Shown here piece after piece: positions 1 to 7,265 of a DNA stretch of 15,488 bases. The position numbers were made by a program, and so were the translations under genes. Source of the DNA: JAXHUE01 sp034189655 (GTDB taxonomy: Bacteria; Chloroflexota; Dehalococcoidia; E44-bin15); contig JAXHUE010000036.1 of the NCBI GenBank assembly GCA_034189655.1, forward strand, positions 1 through 15,488, read 5' to 3'. Numbering within the stretch: the first letter of the stretch is position 1; every line of letters begins with the position of its first letter. The notes below the pieces were generated by a model. That model made no database searches. It saw only the letters and a list, made by a program, of their open reading frames with translations, and had not been told where the DNA came from.

Positions 1-14
1 GGCCAGCGCTGGCC
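1..14. repeat. perfect 14-bp palindrome at left edge
   Basis: GGCCAGCGCTGGCC reads the same on both strands. It is followed at 26-40 by a small hairpin (CCCCAC, loop GCC, GTGGGG). There is no T-run after either, so I do not call a terminator. They may be the tail of a structure that starts outside the window. Confidence 0.4.
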
Positions 15-51
15 CCCCCTGCCCCCCCCACGCCGTGGGGCATTCCACCCC

Positions 52-80
52 TTGAGAATTTCCTCATGCCCGTGTAGAAT
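52..80 (+). promoter_or_regulatory. sigma70-type promoter of the CorC-like gene
   Basis: A -35 box TTGAGA (52-57) and a -10 box TAGAAT (75-80) are separated by exactly 17 bases, and each matches the consensus at 5 of 6 positions. Transcription would start near base 87. A strong ribosome site AGGAGG (100-105) follows, 10 bases before the ATG at 116. Confidence 0.7.
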
Positions 81-115
81 TACCCTGTCTCTCGATTCTA
101 GGAGGGGGCGGTGCC

Positions 116-1447
116 ATGGGGACACTTGAGATCATATACGTGCTTCTGTCCATCCTGTTCCTGCTGATATGCGCCTTCTTTGCCAGCGCCGAGATCGCGT
201 TCATCAGCCTGCCCCACATCAAGCTGCGGCGGCTGGAGGAGGACAGCGCCCCCAGCTCCAGGCGCGTGGCCCGCATCATGGAGCACCCGGAGCGGTTCCT
301 CTCCACCGTCCTCACCGGCATCAGCTTCGCCGAGACCATCGTCGTGGCCCTGGGGACCATCTTCATCGTTGCCCTGCTGGGAGAGGGCATCGGGACGCCG
401 GTGGCCATCGTGGTGATAGCCATAGTCCTGCTCATCTTCGCCAAGGTGATCCCCAAGACCATCGCGGCGCAGCACGCCGAGCGGATAGCCCTGCTCTATG
501 GGGGGCCCATCGAGCTCATCGCGCGGCTGCTCTACCCCCTGGTCGCTGCGTTGAGCTGGATAGCGGCCCGCATCACCTCTGTAGTCCACTCCCGCACCAT
601 ACCGGGGGCCCTCATCAGCAAGGAGGAGATAAGCTCCATAATATCCTTAAGCGAGGAGGAGGGGGTGGTGGATGAAGCCTCGGCCCAGATGATGCGCAGC
701 GTGGTCAGGCTGGGGGAGCGCCACGTGTGGGAGGTGATGACACCGCGCACCGAGGCCGTCTGGATCGAGCAGGGGATGACGCTTGAGGCATTCCTCAAGG
801 TGTATGCCCAGTCGCCGGCCCAGCGGTACCCCGTGTACCAGGAGAGCTACGACAACGTGAAGGGCATGCTCTCCATCAGGGACGTGCTCGCCGCGCTGGC
901 CAAGGGCTCGATCGGCAACGACAGCGTGGTCACCGACATGGCCCGCCCCGTATACTACGTGCCGGGGGGCAAGACGGTGGGAGAGCTGTTCAGCGAGATG
1001 AGGGAGGAGGGCTACCTGATGGCGGCGGTGATAAGCGAGTATGGGGGCACCTCTGGCATCGTGACCGTGGACCAGCTGGTGGAGGAGATCGTGGGGGAGA
1101 TCGGCGAGGAGCTGGTGAAGGCAGAGCAGCGGTACGAGGTGGTGGGGCTGCGCACCTACAAGATACACGGCAGCATGCACGTTGACGAGGCGAACGAGCA
1201 GCTCAAGCTCGACATCCCCGAGGGCGACTATCAGACCATCGGCGGCTTCGCCCTCTCACTCTTCGGGCACCTCCCCGGCGAGGGGGAGCAGATCGTGTTC
1301 GGCGACCTGCGGATGATGGTGACCGAGATAAAGGACAACAAGATAACCTGCCTCTTCGTCACCAAGGAGAGGAGGCGCGAGGAGGAGGGGGAGGAGAAGG
1401 GGGAGGAGAAGGGTTCTGCGGAGGGCGGCCCCCCAAAGAAGGGCTGA
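116..1447 (+). CDS. CNNM/CorC-HlyC family membrane protein (hemolysin-like)
   Basis: This 443-residue protein is an inner-membrane protein with the standard order: N-terminal CNNM (DUF21) membrane domain with hydrophobic segments at about 5-30, 65-90, 95-115 and 128-152, a tandem CBS pair (about 205-330), and a C-terminal CorC_HlyC domain (about 345-420). Visible signatures are MTPR (208-211) before the first CBS motif and EYGGTSGIVTVDQLVEEIVGE (308-328) in the second. Relatives are linked to Mg2+ or Co2+ efflux and to salt resistance; the old name hemolysin is historical. The CBS pair probably binds an adenine nucleotide. The start is fixed by AGGAGG at 100-105. The C-terminus (about 423-443) is a low-complexity acidic and basic tail, RRREEEGEEKGEEKG, encoded by a 12-bp tandem repeat. 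It is a single gene with its own promoter, convergent with the oxidoreductase beta gene 43 bases downstream. Confidence 0.92.
   Translation: MGTLEIIYVLLSILFLLICAFFASAEIAFISLPHIKLRRLEEDSAPSSRRVARIMEHPERFLSTVLTGISFAETIVVALGTIFIVALLGEGIGTPVAIVVIAIVLLIFAKVIPKTIAAQHAERIALLYGGPIELIARLLYPLVAALSWIAARITSVVHSRTIPGALISKEEISSIISLSEEEGVVDEASAQMMRSVVRLGERHVWEVMTPRTEAVWIEQGMTLEAFLKVYAQSPAQRYPVYQESYDNVKGMLSIRDVLAALAKGSIGNDSVVTDMARPVYYVPGGKTVGELFSEMREEGYLMAAVISEYGGTSGIVTVDQLVEEIVGEIGEELVKAEQRYEVVGLRTYKIHGSMHVDEANEQLKLDIPEGDYQTIGGFALSLFGHLPGEGEQIVFGDLRMMVTEIKDNKITCLFVTKERRREEEGEEKGEEKGSAEGGPPKKG
1387..1413 (+). repeat. 12-bp tandem repeat, G-run rich
   Basis: The unit GGGGGAGGAGAA occurs twice in a row (1387-1398 and 1399-1410) and is followed by GGG. 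It encodes the repeated GEEK residues of the protein tail. The evenly spaced G-runs, with more GGG just downstream, could fold as a G-quadruplex in DNA or mRNA. Confidence 0.7.
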
Positions 1448-1490
1448 CCCCACCCAGGCACCCACGGCGCGGCCCGAGCGAGTACGCCCG

Positions 1491-2408
1491 CTAGTGCGTC
1501 CCGGCGGCGGGCAGGGCGGCCCGCGCCAGGTACTCCTGCCACTTGTGCTCCACGTGCCGCTGGAGCTCCTGCACCTGTCCCTCGGTGACCTTGCTGAAGC
1601 GGCCCTGGAGCGCGATGTAGTCGCGCACCGGCTTCAAGCGACCGCTCCGCGCCAGCCGCTCGCTGGCGCCGGTTAAGCGGAAGCGGCCTGCCTCTATCTC
1701 GTAGAGGACCACCATGCCGCTCTCCACGGCGAGCCTCCCCATCATCACGGTGTCCCTGGTAGGGAAGCCCCAGCCCGGCGGGCAGGGCGCTGATATGTAG
1801 ATGAACCTGGTGCCCGCCATGTCCCGCGCCTTCCTCACCTTGTCGTAGAGGTCGAGGGGGTAGGACGACGAGGCCGTGGCCACGTAGGGTATTCCGTGCG
1901 CCGCCATTATCGCCGGCATGTCCTTCTGGTGCTGCTGCTTGCCCAGGGTGGGGGTGGTGGTGGTAGTGGCCCCCAGGGGGCTTGAGCTGGAGCGCTGACC
2001 CCCGGTGTTCATGTAGGCCTCGTTGTCGTAGCAGATGTAGATGAAGTCGGTGTCCCTCTCCGCGGCGCCGCTCAAGGCCTGGATGCCGATATCGTGGGTG
2101 CCGCCATCACCGGCGAAGGCGACGGCGGTGATGCCCTCCCGCCCCAGCGCCTTGAGCCCGGCGACGATGCCGGAGGCGGAGGCAGCGGTGCTGGCGAAGG
2201 CGGTGTTTAGGCACGGTATCTGCACCGAGGTGACGGGGTACATCCCGTGGAGCACGGTGAGGCAGCTCGCGGGCACGGTGACGATGGTGTTGTCGCCCAG
2301 GGCCTTCAGCGCGTGGCGGTAGGCGATGGAGAGCCCACAGCCGGCACAGGTCCTGTTCCCGGGGAGCATGTACTCCTTCTGCGGCAGGTTCAGCGCGTTG
2401 GTGGCCAT
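1491..2408 (-). CDS. porB: 2-oxoacid:ferredoxin oxidoreductase, beta subunit (PorB type)
   Basis: The thiamine-diphosphate subunit of a pyruvate-class 2-oxoacid:ferredoxin oxidoreductase, 305 residues with the chosen ATG at 2408. It binds ThDP-Mg2+ and a [4Fe-4S] cluster that carries electrons from the ThDP intermediate. Cluster ligands are visible as CAGC (C21, C24), C49 in PASC, and probably C209 in SAPC. The ThDP motif starts at GDGGTHDIG (100-108) and closes with CYDNEAYMNTGGQ (126-138), followed by a Thr-rich TTTTTPTLGK segment, all typical of PorB. The reading frame stays open to 2483, but that extension would run into the alpha gene and lacks family residues. With the ATG at 2408, alpha and beta are 16 bases apart. 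It is the last gene of the gamma-delta-alpha-beta operon. The pyruvate assignment is by resemblance; branched-chain or aryl 2-oxoacids are possible. Confidence 0.9.
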   Translation of the reverse strand: MATNALNLPQKEYMLPGNRTCAGCGLSIAYRHALKALGDNTIVTVPASCLTVLHGMYPVTSVQIPCLNTAFASTAASASGIVAGLKALGREGITAVAFAGDGGTHDIGIQALSGAAERDTDFIYICYDNEAYMNTGGQRSSSSPLGATTTTTPTLGKQQHQKDMPAIMAAHGIPYVATASSSYPLDLYDKVRKARDMAGTRFIYISAPCPPGWGFPTRDTVMMGRLAVESGMVVLYEIEAGRFRLTGASERLARSGRLKPVRDYIALQGRFSKVTEGQVQELQRHVEHKWQEYLARAALPAAGTH

Positions 2409-2424
2409 CACCCAGGCCTCGTCC

Positions 2425-3636
2425 CTAGATATGGCAGTCCAGCCATTCGGTGCCTTTCCTCCTCTCCCCGGCCTCGGCCTCAAGCAGCGACCTCTCCGCC
2501 GCCTGGGCCATGTCCCGTGCCTTCACGTTGCGGCCGCCCAGCCCCACGATGTAGTTGTGCACGGCGACGTCCACCCCGCTCCCGTAGAGTGCCGCCTTTA
2601 TGTCGGAGCACGAGGCCCCCTCGTAGCCGTAGCTTATGTTCTTGTCGAACACCGCCGCTACCCGCGCCCCGGCGAGCGCTGCCACCACGTCCCGGGCGGG
2701 GAAGGGGCGGTAGACCCTTATGCCGAGGACACCGGCGCGGTGCCCCCGCTCCCTGAGCTCGTCGGCGGCTACAGTGGCCTCGGTGGCGACGCTGCCCATG
2801 GCCACCATCACCAGCTCGGCGTCTTCGAGCAGGTACCCCCACACCATGCCGCCGTAGCTGCGCCCGGTGAGGCGGCCGTACTCCTGGTCCACGGCGACGA
2901 TGGTCTCCCGGGCCCCCTCCAGGGCCTCCTCCAGCAGGTACCGCAGCTCCATGTAGCCGTGGCAGGTGACCCCCCTGGCGTCCTCGCGGGGGTTGGCCAG
3001 GGTCACCAGGTTGTAGTTCATGGGCTCTCCGGGGTCGAGGACGGTGTGCGGCAGGTACCGCGGCAGGAAGCGGTCGATTGTCTCCTGGGCGGGGAGCTCC
3101 ACCGGCATCACGGTGTGGGAGAGGACGTAGCCGTCGTAGCACACCATCACCGGCACGTAGGCCTGCTCCGCGATGCGGTAGGCCTGGATTATAGAGTCCA
3201 GTATCTCCTGGTTGTCGCGGGCGTACATCTGTATCCAGCCGGTGTCCCGCTGCGCGATGGAGTCCTGCTGGTCGTTGAGCACGTTCCAGGGTGCCCCCAG
3301 GGCGCGGTTGGCGCAGGCGAGCACGATGGGGAGGCGGGCCCCTGCCGCCCAGTGGAGCTGCTCATGCATGTAGGCCAGCCCGTTGGCGCTGGTGGCGGTG
3401 AAGGCCCGTGCCCCCACGGTGGAGGCCGCGATGCACACGGTGAGGGCGCTGTGCTCGCTCTCCACGCGCACGTACTGGGCCGCCATCTCCCCCCGCTCCA
3501 CGAGCTGCGCCAGCAGCTCGGCGACCGGGGACTGGGGGGTGATGGGGTAGGCGGCGATGACCTGAACCCGGCTCAGCATGGCGGCGAGGGCAGCGGCGTG
3601 GTTGCCGTTTATCACCCGGACGTGGGCGCCGCTCAC
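2425..3636 (-). CDS. porA: 2-oxoacid:ferredoxin oxidoreductase, alpha subunit (PorA type)
   Basis: 403 residues, usual for PorA. This subunit carries the pyrimidine-binding domain of the ThDP site and the transketolase C-terminal-like domain. Motifs seen: AAYPITPQSP (28-37), VESEHSA (58-64, with the glutamate expected to contact the ThDP aminopyrimidine), ATSANGL (81-87), and RDTGWIQMYA (130-139), typical of the pyruvate-class alpha chain. The frame is open far upstream to 4221, but those residues lie over the ferredoxin and gamma genes and match nothing. I take the GTG at 3636, which overlaps the TGA stop of the ferredoxin gene by four bases (GTGA, 3633-3636) and has a GGAGGGGG ribosome site a few bases upstream. 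This predicts translational coupling. The C-terminus (about 375-403) is charged and less family-like. Confidence 0.9.
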   Translation of the reverse strand: MSGAHVRVINGNHAAALAAMLSRVQVIAAYPITPQSPVAELLAQLVERGEMAAQYVRVESEHSALTVCIAASTVGARAFTATSANGLAYMHEQLHWAAGARLPIVLACANRALGAPWNVLNDQQDSIAQRDTGWIQMYARDNQEILDSIIQAYRIAEQAYVPVMVCYDGYVLSHTVMPVELPAQETIDRFLPRYLPHTVLDPGEPMNYNLVTLANPREDARGVTCHGYMELRYLLEEALEGARETIVAVDQEYGRLTGRSYGGMVWGYLLEDAELVMVAMGSVATEATVAADELRERGHRAGVLGIRVYRPFPARDVVAALAGARVAAVFDKNISYGYEGASCSDIKAALYGSGVDVAVHNYIVGLGGRNVKARDMAQAAERSLLEAEAGERRKGTEWLDCHI

Positions 3637-3953
3637 CGTCCCCCCTCCGCCCCATCCCGGCACAGGGCCTGGGACTCCTCCACCATGGTGATGGCACCGG
3701 TGGGACACTCCTCGGCGCAGATGCCGCACCCCTTGCAGTACTCCAGGTCGATCTCCACCGGGATGCCCCTGGAGACCACCGCCTCGGGGCAGTAGAGCCA
3801 GCACAGGAAACAGGAGGGCCTCCCTTTCAGCGTCGGGGTGCACCTCTGGTGGTCGATTACGGGCCTCTCTGCCCGCCAGTCGCCGGTGCGGCCGGCCTCG
3901 CCGATGCGGGGCGAGGAGACGCACGATATGTGTCCACACTCCCTGGTTCCCAT
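3633..3953 (-). CDS. porD: 2-oxoacid:ferredoxin oxidoreductase, delta (2x[4Fe-4S] ferredoxin) subunit
   Basis: A 106-residue PorD-type subunit that passes electrons from the beta-subunit cluster to free ferredoxin. The second cluster motif is classical: CKGCGICAEECP, with C73, C76, C79 and C83. The first is C38, C48, C51 and C55P, in the stretch RCTPTLKGRPSCFLCWLYCP, with the longer first spacing seen in PorD proteins. Each cluster takes its fourth cysteine from the other motif in this fold. C6 and C11 near the N-terminus are additional and of unknown role. The ATG at 3953 is chosen. The gene follows gamma after 38 bases that contain a T-run on the coding strand, and overlaps alpha by GTGA. 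Confidence 0.9.
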   Translation of the reverse strand: MGTRECGHISCVSSPRIGEAGRTGDWRAERPVIDHQRCTPTLKGRPSCFLCWLYCPEAVVSRGIPVEIDLEYCKGCGICAEECPTGAITMVEESQALCRDGAEGGR

Positions 3954-3974
3954 GGCTCGGTGCTACCTCACAAT

Positions 3975-4019
3975 AAAAAAATAGGGGGCCGCTACGTGCT
4001 CCGGGCCGCGGCCCGGCCC
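3975..4019 (-). terminator. possible intra-operon terminator/attenuator between gamma and delta genes
   Basis: On the minus strand the end of the gamma gene and its stop are followed by CGGCCCCCTATTTTTTT. The CGGCCC (3986-3991) can pair with GGGCCG (4014-4019), four bases before the seven-T run (3975-3981). A perfect 16-bp palindrome, CCGGGCCGCGGCCCGG (4001-4016), lies within the same stretch and offers a competing hairpin. It could set a lower level of the downstream subunits. Folding was judged by eye. Confidence 0.35.
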
Positions 4020-4618
4020 ACCGCCGTCTCGTCGAAGGCGAGCTGCACCGCCCTGAAGTTGGCCTCGGCATCGAAGGCGGAGAGCCTGGTCTGGATGGCG
4101 CGGCGCACGCTCTCCAGCGAGAGCAGGCCGGTGGCGCGCAGGAACGCCCCCAGTATCGGGGTGTTGACCACGGTGACGCCGGCGATGACCAGCCCGATGC
4201 GCCGCGATATCCCGGTGGCATCGACGGTGGCCACGGTGAACCCCTCGCCCGGTGCCAGCTCCTCAGGCCGCCGCGGCGTGTTCACGATGAGCCAGCCCCC
4301 TTCCTTTAAGCCGGCCACCACGTCCTCGCCGCGGAGCAGGGTCTCATCGAGCACCACCACCACGTCGGGGCTCTCCACCTCTGAGTATATCCTCACCGGG
4401 TCGGGGGAGAACCTGGTGGTGGCGGTCACCGGGGCCCCCCTCCGCTCAGCGCCGAAGTAGGGTGCCGCGGTCACGCCGCGGTACCCCTCGTAGTACGCCG
4501 CCTCGGCCAGGACCTGTGCCGATGTCACCGCCCCCTGGCCGCCGCGGCCGTGCCACCGCACCTCGTAGATGGCGCCGCCCGCCTGGGGCCGGGGGTGTAT
4601 TGTGCTCTTCACTGTCAA
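3992..4618 (-). CDS. porG: 2-oxoacid:ferredoxin oxidoreductase, gamma subunit (PorG type)
   Basis: A 208-residue gamma subunit, the domain common to pyruvate, 2-oxoglutarate, 2-oxoisovalerate and indolepyruvate oxidoreductases; it binds CoA together with alpha. Motifs: EVRWHGRGGQGAVTSAQVLA (19-38), containing the family GRGGQG, and PYFGAERRGAPV (53-64). It is the first gene of the operon. The start appears to be TTG at 4618, with GGAG (complement at 4629-4632) ten bases upstream; a GTG at 4612 is the alternative but is poorly spaced. The next gene lies 38 bases on. Gene order gamma-delta-alpha-beta is the same as in many four-subunit pyruvate:ferredoxin oxidoreductases. Confidence 0.9.
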   Translation of the reverse strand: MTVKSTIHPRPQAGGAIYEVRWHGRGGQGAVTSAQVLAEAAYYEGYRGVTAAPYFGAERRGAPVTATTRFSPDPVRIYSEVESPDVVVVLDETLLRGEDVVAGLKEGGWLIVNTPRRPEELAPGEGFTVATVDATGISRRIGLVIAGVTVVNTPILGAFLRATGLLSLESVRRAIQTRLSAFDAEANFRAVQLAFDETAVGRAAARST

Positions 4619-4639
4619 GAGATTTTGTCTCCACAGTTA

Positions 4640-4669
4640 ATCGTAGGCTCCATGGGGGCCGCTTGTCAA
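4640..4669 (-). promoter_or_regulatory. promoter of the four-subunit oxidoreductase operon
   Basis: On the minus strand a perfect -35 box TTGACA (4664-4669) and a -10 box TACGAT (4640-4645, 4 of 6 matches) are 18 bases apart. The predicted start near 4633 gives a leader of only about 15 bases, with the GGAG ribosome site at its very 5' end. It is back-to-back with the CoA-transferase promoter; the two -35 boxes are 26 bases apart. Confidence 0.6.
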
Positions 4670-4695
4670 TAGCAGGGGGCGGGCACTGCCGTCGA

Positions 4696-4724
4696 TTGCC
4701 ACCGCCGCTGGCTGGTGATATACT
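4696..4724 (+). promoter_or_regulatory. promoter of the tandem CoA-transferase genes
   Basis: The -35 box TTGCCA (4696-4701) and -10 box TATACT (4719-4724) are separated by 17 bases, each with 5 of 6 consensus matches. Transcription would start near 4731, just before the leader hairpin at 4738. Confidence 0.65.
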
Positions 4725-4737
4725 GTTCCATTGATTT

Positions 4738-4762
4738 GCCGCCCAGAGGCAGGGCGGCCTGC
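4738..4762 (+). promoter_or_regulatory. leader hairpins ahead of first CoA-transferase
   Basis: GCCGCCC (4738-4744) pairs perfectly with GGGCGGC (4752-4758) across a seven-base loop. A second stem, GCAGG (4749-4753) with CCTGC (4758-4762), uses overlapping bases, so the two are mutually exclusive. There is no T-run. They lie within the predicted first 35 bases of the mRNA and 20 bases before the ribosome site GGAGG (4784-4788). Confidence 0.4.
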
Positions 4763-4797
4763 GTATCGGATCACTATCGTAATGGAGGCCACAGGGT

Positions 4798-6024
4798 ATG
4801 TCAGGAAAAGCGCTTGAAGGGCTGAAGGTGGTCGAGCTGGCCAGCTTCGTCGCTGGCCCCTACTGTGCCAAGCTGCTCGCCGACCTCGGCGCCGACGTCA
4901 TCAAGATAGAGGAGCCGCCGGCCGGCGACCTGGCCCGGACGCGGGGCCCCTTCCCCGACGATATCCCCCACCCCGAGCGGAGCGGCCTCTTCCTCCTCTT
5001 GAACACCAGCAAGCGGGGGGTCACCCTCGACGTGGGGACGGCGACGGGGAGGGACATCTTCAAGAGGCTGGTGGCCTGGGCCGACATCCTGGTCGAAGAC
5101 CACGCACCGCAGCAGATGGAGGAGAGGGGGCTCACCTACCAGGACTTGAAGGCGGAAAACCCCGGCCTCATCATGACCTCCATAAGCCCCTTCGGGCAGA
5201 GCGGCCCCTACCGCGACTTCAAGGCATACCCGCTGAACACCTTCCACAGCGGCGGCGAGCCCTGCATCATGCTGCACGGCACCTCGTCTCCGGGGCGGGC
5301 CCCGATAAACGGCCCGGCATTCATGGGGGAGTGCGACTGCGGCCTGGGCGCCGCCATCGCCACCCTGGGCGCCCTCTACTGGCGCGGGGCGAGCGGCCGG
5401 GGGCAGCACATCGATGCCTCAAAGCAGGACATGCTCATCTCCCTGGAGAGGCTGGAGAACGTCTTGTACCACAACCGGAAGAAGGACGAGACCAGGGCGC
5501 TCATAGATGCCGCCGCCAAGGGGGCGGGCATGGTGGGGGGGCTCCTGCGCTGCCAGGACGGCTACGTGGTGCTGGCGGCCATGCAGGACAACCAGTGGCG
5601 GGGCCTGGTGGACTTGATGGGCGACCCGGAGTGGGCCAGGGACGAGCGGTTCCAGGGCGAGGACAGCCGCACCTTGCACGCAAGGGAGGCGACGGCACGC
5701 GTCCAGGAGTGGATGGAGCACCGCACCAAGGAGGAGGTCTTCCGCGGTGGGCAGGCACGGGGGGTGCCCGTGGGCGCGGTGCAGTCGCCGCAGGACCTGG
5801 TGCACTCACCGCAGCTCCGCGCCCGCGGCTTCTTCGCCGAGGTCGACCACCCCCAGGCGGGGCGGTTCGAGTACCCCGCAGCGCCGTACATATTCTCCGA
5901 GACGCCCTGGGCGGCCACCCGCCCGGCGCCGCTCCTGGGCGAGCACAACGAAGAGGTATACCGCGGGCTCCTGGGCTACCGCGCCATCGACCTGGTGAAG
6001 ATGAGGGTGGCCGGGATCATCTAG
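4798..6024 (+). CDS. family III CoA-transferase (CaiB/BaiF), first of a tandem pair
   Basis: A 408-residue CoA-transferase of the CaiB/BaiF/Frc family. Such enzymes move CoA between carboxylic acids through an enzyme-bound acyl anhydride and work as interlocked dimers. Family features: ALEGLKVVELASFVAGPYCAKLLADLGADVIKIE (5-38), LNTSKRGVTLDV (68-79), and SGRGQHIDASKQD (199-211). At the catalytic position, normally the Asp of a GD motif 21 residues before this GRGQ signature, the sequence reads GECDCG: E178 occupies the aligned site and D180 is two residues later. The ATG at 4798 has GGAGG nine bases upstream. A second family member follows after 19 bases, so the two are co-transcribed and may form a heteromer or act on successive acids. 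The substrate cannot be inferred. Confidence 0.92.
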   Translation: MSGKALEGLKVVELASFVAGPYCAKLLADLGADVIKIEEPPAGDLARTRGPFPDDIPHPERSGLFLLLNTSKRGVTLDVGTATGRDIFKRLVAWADILVEDHAPQQMEERGLTYQDLKAENPGLIMTSISPFGQSGPYRDFKAYPLNTFHSGGEPCIMLHGTSSPGRAPINGPAFMGECDCGLGAAIATLGALYWRGASGRGQHIDASKQDMLISLERLENVLYHNRKKDETRALIDAAAKGAGMVGGLLRCQDGYVVLAAMQDNQWRGLVDLMGDPEWARDERFQGEDSRTLHAREATARVQEWMEHRTKEEVFRGGQARGVPVGAVQSPQDLVHSPQLRARGFFAEVDHPQAGRFEYPAAPYIFSETPWAATRPAPLLGEHNEEVYRGLLGYRAIDLVKMRVAGII

Positions 6025-6043
6025 TGGAAAGGAGAGATAGAGG

Positions 6044-7252
6044 ATGAACAGCTCCGCGCTGGAAGGGGTGCGCATCGCCGATTTCTCCTGGGCCTGGGCC
6101 GGCCCCTACGCGGCGACCATACTCTCGCTCCTGGGGGCAGAGGTCATCAAGGTAGAGAGCATGAAGAGGCTGGACCACGTCCGGCTGCGGGCGCTGGGGT
6201 TCGGCCACTTCCGCGGGGTAGACCACTCCCCCTTCTTCAACGACCTGAACCTAAACAAGAAGAGCATCACCCTGGACCTCACCAACCCCAGGGCGGTCGA
6301 GGTGGCCAAGAGGCTGGTGGCGATAAGCGACGTGGCGATGCAGAACATGCGCCCCGGCGTGATCGACAGGCTGGGCCTGGGCTACGAGGCGCTGCGGGAG
6401 GTTAAGCCCGATATCGTCTATCTCTCGTCGTCGGCGTGCGGCGCCACCGGGCCCGACCGGGAGTACATCGGCTATGCCCCCACCTTCGGCGCCCTGGGCG
6501 GCGCGGTGTACCTCGCCGGCTACCCCGACTGCCCGCCGCAGCAGATGATGGGCTCCATCGACTTGAGGAGTGCCGTCACCGCTGCCTTCGCCATCATCGC
6601 GGCACTGTGTCACCGGCAGCGCACGGGCCAGGGGCAGCACATCGACCTCTCCTCGCAGGAGACCATCAGCATCCTGCTGGGCGACGCCATCATGGACTAC
6701 ACCATGAACGGCCGGGTGCGCCAGCGCCGGGCCAACCGCGACGACATCATGGCCCCGCACAACTGCTACCCCTGCCGCGACGGAAAGTGGGTCACCATCG
6801 CTGTGGCCAGCGACGAGGAGTGGCAGGCCCTCTGTGCCGCCGTGGGCAGCCCCGCCTGGGCCGGGGACGAGAGGTTCGGCGATGCCTTCGGCCGCCACCG
6901 CCACCAGGAGGAGATAGACAGGCACCTGGAGGAGTGGACCAGGGAGCGCAGCCCCTACGAGGTCATGGCGCTGCTCCAGGGCGCCGGGGTGGCGGCGTTT
7001 CCCTCCTTCGATAGCAGGGGCCTCTCCCAGGACCCCCACCTGGAGGCGCGGGGGATATTCACCGAGATGGAGCACCCCGTCATGGGCAGCAGGGTGGTGG
7101 TGGCCCCGCACTGGAAGATGAGCGAGACCCCGGCGCGCATCGACCGCCCGGCCCCGCTCCTGGGCGAGCACAACGGCTACGTGCTCGGCGAGCTCCTGGG
7201 CATGTCCGCGGGGGAGATAGCAGAGCTTGAGGGGGAGGGGGCGATATACTGA
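6044..7252 (+). CDS. family III CoA-transferase (CaiB/BaiF), second of a tandem pair
   Basis: A 402-residue member of the same family as its upstream neighbour but clearly diverged from it. Motifs: ALEGVRIADFSWAWAGPYAATILSLLGAEVIKVE (5-38), LNKKSITLDL (70-79), the ACGATGP loop (131-137), and GQGQHIDLSSQET (195-207). D173 in GSIDLRS sits at the expected catalytic Asp position, 21 residues before the GQGQ signature, unlike the Glu in the first gene. The C-terminal PAPLLGEHN motif is present in both copies. The ribosome site AAAGGAGA lies in the 19-base spacer. The gene ends 13 bases from the stop of the convergent oxidoreductase gamma gene. Possible roles include dicarboxylate or aromatic acid activation; no single substrate is supported. 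Confidence 0.92.
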   Translation: MNSSALEGVRIADFSWAWAGPYAATILSLLGAEVIKVESMKRLDHVRLRALGFGHFRGVDHSPFFNDLNLNKKSITLDLTNPRAVEVAKRLVAISDVAMQNMRPGVIDRLGLGYEALREVKPDIVYLSSSACGATGPDREYIGYAPTFGALGGAVYLAGYPDCPPQQMMGSIDLRSAVTAAFAIIAALCHRQRTGQGQHIDLSSQETISILLGDAIMDYTMNGRVRQRRANRDDIMAPHNCYPCRDGKWVTIAVASDEEWQALCAAVGSPAWAGDERFGDAFGRHRHQEEIDRHLEEWTRERSPYEVMALLQGAGVAAFPSFDSRGLSQDPHLEARGIFTEMEHPVMGSRVVVAPHWKMSETPARIDRPAPLLGEHNGYVLGELLGMSAGEIAELEGEGAIY

Positions 7253-7265
7253 AGACGGCCCCGGG

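Noticed and set aside
1448..1490. A bidirectional terminator between the CorC-like gene and the oxidoreductase beta gene
   Set aside because: The 43 bases are GC-rich, but I find no stem with a T-run on either strand.
2409..2483. Upstream extension of the first beta-subunit frame to 2483
   Set aside because: It would overlap the end of the alpha gene, and the residues before the ATG at 2408 do not look like PorB.
2326..3795. A 489-residue open frame on the plus strand across the alpha and beta oxidoreductase genes
   Set aside because: It is antisense to two well-supported genes, is rich in His, Gly and Val from the mirrored codons, and matches no family. High GC makes such long shadow frames common here.
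3637..4221. Upstream extension of the alpha oxidoreductase frame to 4221
   Set aside because: The extra residues lie over the delta and gamma genes in another frame and have no family motif; the GTG at 3636 with its ribosome site and the GTGA overlap explain the start.
4613..4618. TTGACA at the beginning of the gamma gene as a second -35 box
   Set aside because: It is the start codon region itself (minus strand), and no -10 box lies at a proper distance inside the gene.
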